Below the pieces are notes generated by a model that did not search any database, had not been told where the DNA came from, and saw only the letters and a list, made by a program, of their open reading frames with translations. The translations under genes were made by a program, and so were the position numbers. A stretch of 64,000 nucleotides of DNA. It comes from Hippasteria phrygiana. Taxonomy: Eukaryota > Echinodermata > Asteroidea > Valvatida > Goniasteridae. This document shows, piece after piece, positions 36,501-64,000 of the stretch (position 1 is its first letter; each line of letters opens with the position of its first letter). The stretch lies in NCBI GenBank assembly GCA_037893225.1, contig JAZGUH010000701.1, positions 205,151 through 269,150 on the forward strand, read 5' to 3'.

Positions 36501-36679
36501 TGTATTTAACAAAAATTACCTTTACAGGCAGTTGCATGAGACAACTTGTACTCATTCTTGAACATCTCGGCTAGCTGTGTTTTCTGGAAGATACTGCTTT
36601 GGTTGGTATCCTTCAAGTATTTCAGGAAAGCTTTCCCCACCGGCAGGTTTTGAGCATGCGGCTTCCTTTTCCTTACCAT
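21473..36679 (-). CDS. MOV10: MOV10-like RNA helicase, complete, 20 coding exons, 1020 residues
   Basis: SF1 (Upf1-like) 5'-3' RNA helicase. In animals MOV10 associates with Argonaute and UPF1 in cytoplasmic granules and limits retroelements. Exons, 5' to 3' on the minus strand: 36679-36520, 36184-35893, 34643-34515, 33693-33596, 33380-33283, 32755-32610, 32258-32157, 31408-31255, 30372-30209, 29435-29250, 28555-28393, 27339-27166, 26886-26777, 26187-25979, 25719-25493, 24797-24615, 24085-23906, 23411-23323, 22703-22585, 21552-21473. The join is 3063 nt, with all phases consistent. Helicase motifs by residue: GPPGTGKT 548-555 (Walker A), DEAGH 677-681, GDPKQL 709-714, LLRNYRSHP 760-768, [10 protein letters not shown] 884-893, NVAVTRAK 928-935. 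Length (human 1003) and ending ([10 protein letters not shown], human EPEWRNEL) agree with MOV10. Start chosen at 36679 (CACAATGG, good context); an in-frame ATG at 36742 would add 21 residues. Odd: a C2H2 finger at 116-138. Introns carry at least ten transposon copies. Confidence 0.95.
21890..22396. repeat. Large foldback repeat, copy 2, in MOV10 last intron
   Basis: Matches the 19912-20490 copy at its left block (ATTGGTCGAGAGCTTGTCACGTGGGTG) and right block (TTTATCACCTTATTTT). Inside it are GTGATGACCCC and the inverse GGGTCATCAC 90 bp apart, and repeated GTTTAAAC words (21930-21970). Confidence 0.5.
22911..23077. mobile_element. MITE with AATAAGCCAGTTCGGTAT inverted ends (MOV10 intron)
   Basis: Left end AATAAGCCAGTTCGGTATCT, right end its inverse (GATACCG.. 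form GAAATACCGAACTGGCTTATT on plus). Just inside the left end is AGGTCAAAGGTTA (22934-22946), a DR1-type nuclear-receptor site, then GACGTAATGTCAC. At 167 bp it is a shortened copy. Confidence 0.8.
23095..23225 (-). repeat. SINE, minus strand (MOV10 intron)
   Basis: Same family as 6290-6530. On plus it reads AAAACCCAGAGAACAGTTAT, GGTAGGGACTGAAAACCCAA, GGGAATCGAACCGGGGTCAC, i.e. an inverted B-box at the right side. Confidence 0.65.
23700..23837. mobile_element. TTAA-type MITE family B, truncated (MOV10 intron)
   Basis: Retains ATGAATGGATTGAGTGTGCG, GAATGCGCGTATAGATGACA, GTGGCTATGGCCCTCGTCTG and the right TTAA at 23834-23837. The left half of the element is missing. Confidence 0.55.
24360..24590. 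repeat. Interspersed repeat AGGCTAAAA..CAGAGGTGGTACGGTTGGC (MOV10 intron)
   Basis: The same unit (TACAAGGCTAAAAAGCCCCT, GCCAACCATACCACCCTTAC, CCAGATCTCAATAGAGGATA, CACTCACCTCCCCT) is at 51866-52090. Inverted fragments lie at 21770-21885 and 45800-45915. An inner pair GGTACGGTTGGC/GCCAACCATACC is palindromic. The class is not recognised. Confidence 0.6.
25311..25383. repeat. 11-bp tandem repeat (AAGTCAATCAC), ~6.5 copies
   Basis: Perfect tandem copies in the MOV10 intron between the exons ending at 24797 and starting at 25493. Related CAAGTCCATCACAAG words occur at 660-720, with the same CTATTCAAATGAGC/CTTCAAATGAACAG context, so the unit expanded inside an older dispersed element. Confidence 0.9.
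25979..26187 (-). CDS. MOV10: MOV10 exon 14: Walker B (DEAG) and motif III
   Basis: Encodes [17 protein letters not shown] and [18 protein letters not shown]. Asp677-Glu678 coordinate Mg2+ and activate water in this family. It matches human FTHIFIDEAGHCMEPES and LVLAGDPRQLGPVLRSPL closely. The donor is G|GTACCC, and the next exon continues ERSLLERL. Confidence 0.97.
27387..27590. mobile_element. MITE with AATAAGCCAGTTCGGTAT inverted ends (MOV10 intron)
   Basis: Near-complete 204-bp copy: left AATAAGCCAGTTCGGTATTT, right GAAATACCGAACTGGCTTA. Contains AGGTCAAAGGTTA at 27410-27422, TGACGTAATGTC, and CATTGTGCACATGCGCAG. It starts 48 bp upstream, in transcription order, of the MOV10 exon 27339-27166, i.e. 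close to its acceptor. Confidence 0.85.
27760..27905 (+). repeat. SINE, plus strand (MOV10 intron)
   Basis: B-box-like CTGTTCGAATCCCACAGGG, then GGTTTTCAGTCCCTGCTTG, GTTTTCCTCCCAAATC and a CTTCTTCTAAAGCG tail. A diverged copy of the family at 6290-6530. Confidence 0.55.
27934..28122. mobile_element. TTAA-bounded MITE, family A (MOV10 intron)
   Basis: TTAACCCCTTGCGTACGGGT at the left; AACCGGGTGCAAGATGTTAA at the right, slightly degraded. Body as in other copies (GCCGGCTTGTGCAGCCAAGC, CAATAATGGATTGAAAATGC, GTCAACCGGCCAGGTGGCAA). Confidence 0.85.
28393..28555 (-). CDS. MOV10: MOV10 exon 11: helicase Q motif and Walker A
   Basis: Encodes [18 protein letters not shown] and [20 protein letters not shown]; human MOV10 reads [21 protein letters not shown] here. 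Lys554 and Thr555 are the ATP-binding residues. Gln527 is the likely adenine-sensing residue. The motif is intact, so ATPase activity is expected. Confidence 0.97.
29834..30149. mobile_element. TTAA-bounded MITE, family B (MOV10 intron)
   Basis: TTAACCCCTTGCCTCCGGCT at the left, ATACAAGAGTTTAA at the right. Body has TTGATGGGGCGCTGGTATGC, GTGCAGCCAAGCGTAAATGC, ATAGACATCAACCGGCCAGG. It ends about 60 bp from the MOV10 exon 30209-30372. The stretch 30480-31250 of this intron is A/T-rich with nothing recognised. Confidence 0.8.
31725..31810 (-). repeat. tRNA-like SINE head, minus strand (MOV10 intron)
   Basis: On minus: GATAGCTCAGTTGGTAGAGC (A box), GGTACGGTATTCCGGAGGTC, GCAGGTTTGAATCCC (B box). 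Same family as 33775-34060 (+) and 45155-45470 (-). The repeated link to a shared GTTTTCTTTGTT(C/T)(A/C)CTTTGAAA tail marks SINEs, not tRNA genes. Confidence 0.65.
32862..32912. repeat. (TTTA)n microsatellite
   Basis: About 12 TTTA units with a TATATA break, in the MOV10 intron between the exons starting at 32610 and ending at 33283. The remaining intron (32915-33280) shows nothing recognisable. Confidence 0.9.
33775..34060 (+). repeat. Two tRNA-derived SINE segments in one MOV10 intron
   Basis: A truncated copy (GAGGTCGCAGGTTCGAATCC, 33783) and a second head at 33958-34030 (AAGATAGCTCAGTTGGTAGA, GAAGTCGCAGGTTCAAATAC) both run into CAGTTTTCTTTGTT. Between them, GTTTCCCTTGTGGTTTGTTT...GTCGTATCCTCATTGAGTGA occurs inverted at 45385-45460. 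Confidence 0.65.
34837..35026. mobile_element. TTAA-bounded MITE, family A (MOV10 intron)
   Basis: TTAACCCCTTGACCCCGGAT to CCGTACGCAAGGGGTTAA, both TTAA present. Body GGCACCAGGTCGGCTTGTGC, AATAATGGATTGAAAGTGCA, AGTCAACCGGCCTGGTGACC. The remaining intron to 35892 holds no recognised gene. 35640-35890 is A/T-rich. Confidence 0.88.
35893..36184 (-). CDS. MOV10: MOV10 exon 2: N-terminal domain with a U1-like C2H2 zinc finger
   Basis: Begins [20 protein letters not shown], which aligns with human MOV10 FSSMLYGMKIANLAYV, so the exon belongs to this gene. It then encodes [20 protein letters not shown] followed by SGKKHLQQM, a C-x2-C-x12-H-x5-H finger (Cys116, Cys119, His132, His138), the spacing of U1/JAZ-type RNA-binding fingers. 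Donor AAAAAAG|GTAAAT and acceptor CCCCTACAG|GC fit phases of both neighbours. Confidence 0.9.
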
Positions 36680-37319
36680 TGTGACCGAGTATGGATTCTT
36701 ATTCAGTAGCGGAACTGCAATTGGCTTTAAGCAAAATTTCAAAAAATGGCGACATGAATCCTGAACTTTACCAATCCTGATGTAGAGAGGAAGGTCAGGG
36801 TCGGGGAGGGGGGGGAAACAATTGGTGCATTATCGTACCTACTGTCACTACAATTTACAAATGTATTATTTTACTAAATAGTAAATCCATTCTATAGGCA
36901 ATGGCAGACCAGGAAATTTCATGATCTTGTAGCAACAGCACTGTGTAGTTTCCAATTCCCACTGTCTAGTTCTGATTTTTGAAACAAACAAATAAAGGTA
37001 TAATTAATGCATAAAACACAAGTAATGTGTGGGGTTTAAGAAATTCAAGTTTGTTAAGCAGGTGAAAGGTACTAATTTTAATTTTGGAAGTGGATATTCA
37101 TAGCTGCTGTTGTGATTGATGGATGGAAAATAAGGTAGACTTAGTTCCAAGTCTGTGATCGTGGTTTTTGTCGGCCCGATAGCCAATACAGTAGTGCTGG
37201 AAATAGCGCCCTCTTGCATCCTCTTGTGAGTTAACCTTGATCACGATCACAGACTTGGGAATCTTGTTCATCGGTCAGGAACAGCAAAATCTTGACAAAA
37301 TAATCAACCCTTGATAAGT

Positions 37320-37457
37320 GTCTAAACATGTTTAGCCCTACAAATAGAGCTGTAAATGGTTCCTTTTTTAACTTCTGGCTTTTTACTGTTTACAGTAAAA
37401 AGCTAGAAGTTTAAAAAGGAACCATTTACAGCCCTATTTTGTAGGGCTAAAACATGT
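37320..37457. repeat. Near-perfect inverted repeat (hairpin), arms ~55 bp
   Basis: The left arm (TAGCCCTACAAATAGAGCTG, AATGGTTCCTTTTTTAACTT, CTGGCTTTTTACTGT) is repeated inverted directly after it (ACAGTAAAAAGCTAGAAGTT, AAAAAGGAACCATTTACAGC, CCTATTTTGTAGGGCTA), with only a few mismatches and almost no loop. It lies between the first coding exon of MOV10 and the proposed non-coding first exon, so it would be transcribed as intron. It may be a foldback transposon. Confidence 0.85.
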
Positions 37458-37948
37458 GGCAGGACCCGTTTGTTCAAGATTCATGTAAGCAAAATCTGTA
37501 CAAAATGAGGCAGTATGTGAAGACTGACTGACCATATTCTGTGCCAAGAACATCTTTTTCTTACACAGAAAACATACACTTTCTTCCCCTAAGTTGCATG
37601 AAAATGTCCCGTCTCCAAATTAAAGGTTGTGCCATGTGTTTACTTTATACAATTCTAAACATGAATTGATGTTATTTTCAAAGATTTTTTTTCTGTTCCT
37701 GGTCAATTTTGTAAAATCTTTCCAATCTTCTCTAACTAATGCCGGCATATTCATGTATCAAGTTGTGTCACAACCTGCAGTCTGATGTACGACTAGCGGA
37801 GAGTTGCATGCACAAAACCAATGTCTGGGGTTAGGAAATTAGAACTAACGTTAAATAGGCTATTTCAGTAATTTACCAGCGCACAAATTTATTTTAAGTG
37901 GATATTTTTGCCAACGTCAACCCAAAAATTATTAAAATACGTACTTAC

Positions 37949-38140
37949 CCAAGTAACTGGCAGCGTTCAATGAGCAGATGAGCAATCGCCCCAGAGTTTC
38001 TCATTTCTGGAATTCCCCGCGCCCAGCCCGTTATTATAATGCAGCGTATTGTTTTTTTCCAGGAAGGTTCAGGGCGATTATCATAAATGGGCGTGTCTAG
38101 TCGCTGACGAAGTGCTGGCATTAGCATTTTTCCAAAATGC
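37949..38140 (-). promoter_or_regulatory. Probable non-coding first exon and promoter of MOV10
   Basis: On minus, a strong donor GTAAGTACGT starts at 37948, after GCCAGTTACTTGG. A matching acceptor candidate (CCAATTGCAG) precedes the start codon by about 35 bases near 36715. The region is richer in G+C and CpG than its surroundings (GGGCTGGGCGCGGGGAATTC). The transcription start is not determinable by eye. Confidence 0.4.
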
Positions 38141-38613
38141 AAATAAGACTAAATAATAAATTTTGTGCATATTTAAATTATATATATTTGTATATATTTA
38201 ATTTGTTAGGGATTCCATTTTGAAATTTTGAAACCTTTTTCCCGAGACACTATATTAATCGCGTTAACCCGCCTAGAAAAAATGAAATCGCCCGCGTCCG
38301 GCAACGCATATTTTATTAGACGGGTGCTCCATCAAGTATTTCGTATACATGTATATATGATTCAAGCGTCTAGTTACCAGTCATTTCGGGGAATCCCCAT
38401 TTTACCGAAACAGCTATTTGGGGAGGAGACTGTACCACGCATTGGGGGGGGGGGGGGGGTTCATTTATTTCCTCATAAAAAAAAACCACGCAAAGTGAAC
38501 ACTAGCGAAAATTTGTTTGAAACGGAAAGGAAAGTGTAGAAACGTAAGACCCAGAAAGAATAAATTAAATACACATACATGTATTCAAAAGAATTTAAAA
38601 CAAAATAGGCTTA

Positions 38614-38745
38614 AAGTTAAGTGGATTTCCACTTTGATAATAAAAGACTCCTTTTTTTTTATTTTTACCATTATTTTATAAGTTAAGTGGATTTCCACTT
38701 TAATGATAAAAGACTCCTTTTTATTTTACCATTATTTTACACAAT
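38614..38745. repeat. 66-bp direct tandem duplication
   Basis: AAGTTAAGTGGATTTCCACT...AAAAGACTCC...ACCATTATTTTA is present twice in a row (from 38614 and from 38680), differing at a few bases and in T-run length. Confidence 0.85.
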
Positions 38746-39453
38746 TTAATAAACTGCAAAGTTTTTTTGTTTCTACAGGTAATATACAAAATGTACAGAG
38801 TATAACTTGAAGCCTATTTCTCCACATCCAGTTTGATTCCAAATTGGAGGGAGGGTGAAGATAATGCTTCTCAAAGAAACAGACCATTAACAAAAAAAAT
38901 TCTTGTTTTTTTGGGGGGACCTCTATAAGGTATTTATTATTTGAGAGGTAGGCCTAACCAATTCATAAGCAGATATCTATTTTTACAACATTTGATTTTA
39001 TTTCATTTTCTCTGAAAAATGACTGAAATTCTTGAAATTAATTTCACACAAAAGGGAAAACAAAATTCTGGGTTGCCTATTTTAGTTTAAGGTAAACTGA
39101 AGCACGAACAAATATACATCAAGTATGTCAACAAACAGAATTATATGACACAGGTATGTTAGAAATACACCCCCCCCCCCCCCCCCCCCCACAGTTAAGA
39201 CCGTGTAAACATAAGTACGGTATTTACAAAACAATTTTGACAGGTTCGTTATGGATGAGCCCTTGGATGAAATACATGTATACAAACTGTACAAGGTAAT
39301 GCATTTTCTTACAGGAAAATTAAGGTTTGTAAATCTACTGGCCTTCATGCAATCAAGGAAATGATGCAATTATAAAAAATCATCAAAATTAGGATTTGGG
39401 GATGACAAACAACCTGAAGTAAGATAAATACATACTTATCCTCTCTTCCCCCA

Positions 39454-40080
39454 TTAACCAGTTCGCGCCGGGATTATTTTTGCCAACAATTTATATTTTC
39501 AAAAAAGGCAAAATATAGCAGCCAACTTCTGATATACAGCCAATTAACGCCACAAATACTGATTTGCAAGAGTTATTTCAACAGTATTTGTACAATATTT
39601 CTTGCCGAAACCTCATATATTTCAATACTCTGTGCGCCCACAGGAGCGTAAATTGTAGAACAACAGGCCGTGCACAGCGGCCAAGTTCAAGTTCAACACA
39701 CGGTCCGCCTCCACAGACTTCTCGGACTTTGTGTGTGTGGGCGCGTTGGTGTATTCAAACCGCGGACGAAAAATGCCAGAGAACAAAAGAGAACAATATC
39801 GTCCGCGATTCCCAGCATACGTCCGCGATTGGAAGTGTGTACAAAACCTATGGAGGCCTTCCGAAAAAGTTAGAGTATAAACAAAAGAGGAACAATGGGA
39901 CGTCCGCGTTTGGAGGTCGGTACACGACTGTGTGTGTGTGTGTGTGTGTACAAAACAAATGAGGGATTAGCGTGTTGAGACGTCACCCGGAGTCAAGCTT
40001 GACGTTTTAACCCGTCAGCCATGCCCGTGTATAAAAACAGCCAGATCGTGTTAACACGTCCTCCGACGCGAACTGGTTAA
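39454..40080. mobile_element. TTAA-bounded element with TTAACCAGTTCGCG ends
   Basis: Left TTAACCAGTTCGCGCCGGGA, right (inverted) TTAACCAGTTCGCGTCGGAG. About 627 bp, with no transposase-like frame. Internal CGTCCGCGATT(C/G) words repeat at 39799-39830 and 39900. The right TTAA (40077-40080) is also the left TTAA of the next element. Confidence 0.75.
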
Positions 40081-40302
40081 CCCCTTGAGTACGGTTATTT
40101 ACAGGAGGCACCGGGGTGTCGCGCCGGCTTTTGCAGCCAAGCGAAACGGCCACAATGTATTTGTGCAGTCAAGCGTAACATACACAATAATCCAACAATG
40201 GATTGAAACTGCAGAAATTTGCACATACATGTATAGACGTCAACCGGCCAGGTGGCAATTTTCAATCTGCACATATTTGTGTGAACCGTACGCAAGGGTT
40301 AA
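40077..40302. mobile_element. TTAA-bounded MITE, family A, sharing its TTAA with the left neighbour
   Basis: TTAACCCCTTGAGTACGGTT to CCGTACGCAAGGGTTAA. Body contains an internal partial duplication of GCAGCCAAGCGAAACGGCCA / TGCAGTCAAGCGTAACATAC. It abuts 39454-40080 with one shared TTAA. Confidence 0.88.
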
Positions 40303-41459
40303 ATTATTAAGCATATAACATTGGAGCTGTTCCAAGTCAAAAAGCCTTTCGCATATACACAATGTACAGAGTTTTAACATAAAATGTTTCCAGTTAAAAA
40401 GAAATGGAAACATACAAATACCGAAGTCTACAATATGGGTATATAGGAGCAATTTCTCCCATTTCAGAATAATTTAAGTTGACCCAGAGGGCCTTGTCTA
40501 TTTACAATATTTTGACATGATAATGTCGATACATATTAGCCCCCCTCCCCCCCAAAAAAGTTTTGCGTCATTCCTTTTTCAAACTAGGAAGGAGACGACC
40601 CTCTTTTTTACTGCTACTTTTAGTGCCTCTTCTATTTTTAGTGCCTTAAACGGAGCAAACAAAAAAGGAAAAAAACATGTGGGAACGCTATAAAATATAT
40701 TTCATTTTTTTCATTTTTTTTTTTGCATGGCCTTACTGGTAGTTCTATAAAATCAAAAACATTCATATGATTACCGAGAATTATGTGCATACAAAAGATA
40801 ACGCTGGTGGTATCTAAAGTATCAAATACTCGAAATATAAAGTCAGATGACCGTCAACATAAAAAAAGAGAGAACTACACAGTTGCCAACAATGTCAGAT
40901 ATAAGTTTGATGTAGACATAATGTCCCTTTGCAATAAACCCTTTCCAACTCACACAAAGGATATCCCAGGTTAGGCATATCTATCTGCTCATCGACGTAT
41001 TGCTAACTGACCTATCGCCATCCATAAGCATTAGCCAATCACAGCATCTGTTAAATATCATGTGATATTCTAAATCTTAGATGAACAAAACTTCCGAACA
41101 TGCGCAAGTGGTCACATGTGAGCCTTGTTCGTTGTCATACAATATGCGAATGAACACATAAATGTGAGTCAACTTCAGGCGCATATGTCCGTATGCTCAT
41201 GCAAATAAACATGAGAAAAGTTGTCTCGGACAAATCCAAGACAACTCCAGTCAGATATGCGCGGCAAACACTTGAAAAGCACTGTTGTATGCAGTGTGTC
41301 ACTATGCGTATAGTGACACATGCTACTGCACATGCTGCATGTATGCAAAGAACTTGCCAATGGCGACAGGCCAATTGCGTGAACGAGCAGCAATTGAGAA
41401 ATAATGAATAATGAAGGAGTTAGCATACTCACCACCGTCAGTCCACGACTGATACAGTC

Positions 41460-41815
41460 AGGGTTCCTACAGAAATATGAAACCAAATTCCATAACTTTT
41501 TCCAGGACTTTCCAGGACTAAAATATGCCAATTTCCATGATATTTAATTCCATTTTGCAGAGAAAAGTTGTATTATGATACTGATGAACCGCTGACGTTG
41601 GGCTAACCATTTGTTAGCTTTTGAAAATAAGTTTTAATTAATAATGGCCTCCTCCTCACATCAAAAGCGGTCCATCAAAAATACCCCTTGCATGATCTTG
41701 ATTTCCATGACTTTTCCGTGACTTTTTTTTTCTTCAACATTTTCCATGACTTTTCCATGACTTTCCAGGACAACTTTTTTCCCTAGGATTTTCCTTGACC
41801 GGTGGGAATCCTGTA
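41460..41815. mobile_element. Foldback repeat with TTTCCATGACTTTTCC arms
   Basis: Left CAGGGTTCCTACAGAAATAT..CTTTTTCCAGGACTTTCCAG, right TTTCCATGACTTTCCAGGAC and GGGAATCCTGTACAG. The ends CAGGGTTCCTAC and GTGGGAATCCTG are imperfect inverses. It is of the widespread animal 'ccaggactttccatgac' hAT-like MITE type (from memory). Confidence 0.5.
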
Positions 41816-42334
41816 CAGTTCACACTACGGCCAGATGGAAATTTTCAGGATTCCTTTTAAAAATACAAATGTATGACAGAAGGCAACTGACTACTTACCA
41901 CACAAATCAAAATATTTTTTCCAAGAAGAAAATGTTTGTTTGTAGGGTAGCACAGTCAACCAAATATTTAATACACTTCACACGCTCTGGGTTGTGATAC
42001 AAACAAATGTTGATGGAAGGAAAATTGATAGGAAAAAAAGTAAAATCTAATCAAATTCTGAACAATTTGGTAACCAGAATGAACAAAAGTTTTGGAAGAA
42101 ATCAGTTTTTGAGATTTTCATAGAAATTCTAAAAATAAACAATCATTGTTTGCTTTTTTAATTACAAACCAAATGGCTTTGAAATTCGAATCGAGTCGGA
42201 CAGATTTTGCATGTACAAATAAAACACCTCAACATGCTACATGCGAAGACACGCAAAATACTTCAAGATGCAAATGTACACTATGGCAAAATATATGACA
42301 TTGGGTCAAGGGTCAAAGTTCATGATATCCGGGG

Positions 42335-62924
<20,590 letters not shown>

Positions 62925-63012
62925 TTTGCTGAATGGAAATTTCGCCAGGCATGCTGGGAAGGCAATTTTCCAATACGGTGGCCTATAACGAACACACTCG
63001 CAATGATTAAGT

Positions 63013-63150
63013 GTTAAGGCCAATTTTCGGTATTTCAAAGGTTAAAGCTTATTCGTACCAAATTGCTGACGTATGTCACGCCGTATTACGCGAACGCCCA
63101 TTCTAATTTAATTTAATTTAACACGTGCGCGTTGTGCGACGTTGTGCGAC
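63013..63150. mobile_element. Truncated AATAAGCC-type MITE at the KDM7 promoter
   Basis: CGGTATTTCAAAGGTTAAAG, ATTGCTGACGTATGTCACGC, TACGCGAACGCCCATTCTAA, ACACGTGCGCGTTGTGCGAC follow the family consensus. The right half is missing. A GTTGTGCGAC duplication (63131, 63141) marks the break. Confidence 0.7.
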
Positions 63151-63270
63151 GGGGGACGAGACGCTCATTGATTTGTGCATATTTAGAAAAACGCCCGACA
63201 ATATCGCACGACAATATCGCACGACAAAGTCGCGTATAATAAGGCAAACCCTTGTGTTGGTCACGTATGA

Positions 63271-63672
63271 AATAAGCGAATTCGATAATTCTCAGGTCAA
63301 AGGTCAGCTGTACCAAAATTCCGCTTCGTCGTATCATGGAGGAAGGAACATGGTCGTATCGACCTTTTACGTAGTCTAGTCTTGGTTCAAGACGACAGTG
63401 ATCGATAATGGATCTTGTAACGTCGCGTTTTCATTCTATGCAGTGCGCCCTCTGACGGTACGATTATACCAACTCATGGGCTGAGTTGATATAATCGTAC
63501 CGTCAGAGGGCGCACTGCATAGAACGAATAAACGCGACGTTACACGATCCATTATCGATCACTGTCGTCTTGAACCAAGACTACCTTTTTACGCTGTTTT
63601 GGTACAGCTGACTCGACCTGTGACCTTTTACCCATATTGCATTGCAAAAATCAATTATCGAACTCGCTTATT
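63271..63672. mobile_element. Hairpin MITE with AATAAGCGARTTCGATAATT ends and ~100-bp central arms
   Basis: Ends AATAAGCGAATTCGATAATT and inverse AATAAGCGAGTTCGATAATT. The centre 63371-63584 is an almost perfect inverted repeat (GTAGTCTAGTCTTGGTTCAA ... TTGAACCAAGACTAC) with a loop near 63472-63486. AGGTCAAAGGTCA (63294-63306) lies in the left end, and AGGTCACAGGTCG (minus) in the right end. The end sequence resembles the AATAAGCCAGTTCGGTAT family. Confidence 0.88.
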
Positions 63673-64000
63673 GACCTATCGCCGTTTACGAGTTAACCAC
63701 GCCCCTTAGACAACCCTATGGGAATTTTGTGTGGTAATTTTTGTTTGTCTCTGATTTTGCGCGTTCCACGTGGAATTATAATTGATGTGATTGGACAATC
63801 ATTCACAAGCTGCGTTGACGCGTTCGACCGCGATATTGGTCAATTCCATTACTGCCATTTACGCGTCGCATGTGTGGCATTGTTGCTTTTCCTACCTCCA
63901 TGCTTGTCCTTAGCCGGCCGTTTGCGCCGTCAACGCGTACGGCGCATAGTCGCCTCGTGCCGTCGAGAAGTCGCCTCGTGCCGTCGCGTGCCACACATGC

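Larger units (their letters stand above)
38150..42334. other. Gene-free region between MOV10 5' end and KDM7 3' end
   Basis: Contains a 66-bp tandem duplication (38614-38745), poly-G and poly-C tracts (38446-38459, 39171-39190), two abutting TTAA elements (39454-40302), a (GT)n run (39926-39948) and a foldback repeat (41460-41815). 38760-39440, 40310-41450 and 41820-42330 show no recognised feature apart from the expected KDM7 3' UTR. Confidence 0.75.
62925..64000. promoter_or_regulatory. 5' flank / probable promoter region of KDM7, with two inserted elements
   Basis: No TATA box is evident. The first 90 bases upstream of the start codon are unique sequence (GCATGCCTGGCGAAATTTCC on minus) before the MITE remnant at 63013. 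CpG density rises to the right end (63800-64000), where GTCGCCTCGTGCCGTCG occurs twice and GCATGTGTGGCA / TGCCACACATGC form an inverted pair (63868, 63989) that may bound another element cut by the window edge. Confidence 0.4.

Noticed and set aside
36680..36742. Upstream in-frame ATG at 36742 as the MOV10 start
   Set aside because: The added residues show no similarity, an acceptor candidate (CCAATTGCAG) lies between, and the ATG at 36679 has the better context.
37945..38142. 65-codon minus-strand frame upstream of MOV10 as coding sequence
   Set aside because: It ends at a good donor but would not join the first coding exon in a supported way; better explained as 5' UTR.
39564..39962. 132-codon frame in a TTAA-bounded element, as a putative transposase piece
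   Set aside because: No DDD/DDE or zinc-binding pattern; it crosses a (GT)n run; composition is that of random sequence.
63803..63994. Short minus-strand frame at the right edge as a first exon of another gene
   Set aside because: CpG-rich tandem repeat (GTCGCCTCGTGCCGTCG twice) explains the open frame; no donor or similarity.

Overview
The window is animal genomic DNA. It holds three intron-rich protein-coding genes with consensus GT-AG introns, set in a dense layer of small transposons and satellite DNA. No prokaryotic feature is present. The proteins are clear deuterostome-type orthologues. The repeats include tRNA-derived SINEs, short elements bounded by TTAA, and hairpin elements starting around GGGCCAATTTCAT and AGCAC motifs, which recall echinoderm (possibly sea star) genomes. 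That assignment rests on memory of repeat style plus protein similarity, and species-level identity cannot be fixed from here.

Layout. (1) 140-10871, + strand: the last seven exons of ATP6AP1 (Ac45, V-ATPase accessory subunit S1); its 5' exons lie left of the window. (2) 10872-21472: gene-free DNA with hairpin elements and a 3.9-kb satellite array of ~177-bp monomers (14560-18490). (3) 21473-36679 (coding), - strand: a complete 20-exon MOV10 RNA helicase of 1020 residues, with a probable non-coding first exon near 37949-38140. (4) 38150-42334: gene-free, with two abutting TTAA-bounded elements. (5) 42335-62924, - strand: a complete 21-exon KDM7/PHF8-type histone demethylase of 1066 residues, from PHD finger to the conserved basic C-terminus. 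(6) 62925-64000: the KDM7 5' flank, with two small elements, one a strong hairpin carrying a perfect nuclear-receptor DR1 motif.

Exons were joined by hand. All splice phases agree across every junction in all three genes: 1107 nt for the ATP6AP1 part, 3063 nt for MOV10 and 3201 nt for KDM7, each divisible by three and ending in one stop. The genes do not form one pathway. ATP6AP1 serves V-ATPase assembly in the secretory pathway, MOV10 acts in RNA silencing and mRNA decay, and KDM7 removes repressive histone methylation at H3K4me3-marked promoters.

The most unusual things seen are a C2H2 (U1-like) zinc finger in the N-terminal part of MOV10; a nine-monomer higher-order duplication in the satellite; a family of TTAA-bounded elements that nest and share target sites, some with telomere-like ends; a MITE family that carries DR1 nuclear-receptor half-site pairs into gene flanks and introns; and a 25-bp tandem repeat that runs into a KDM7 splice donor. 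No wholly new system was found that the sequence could support.
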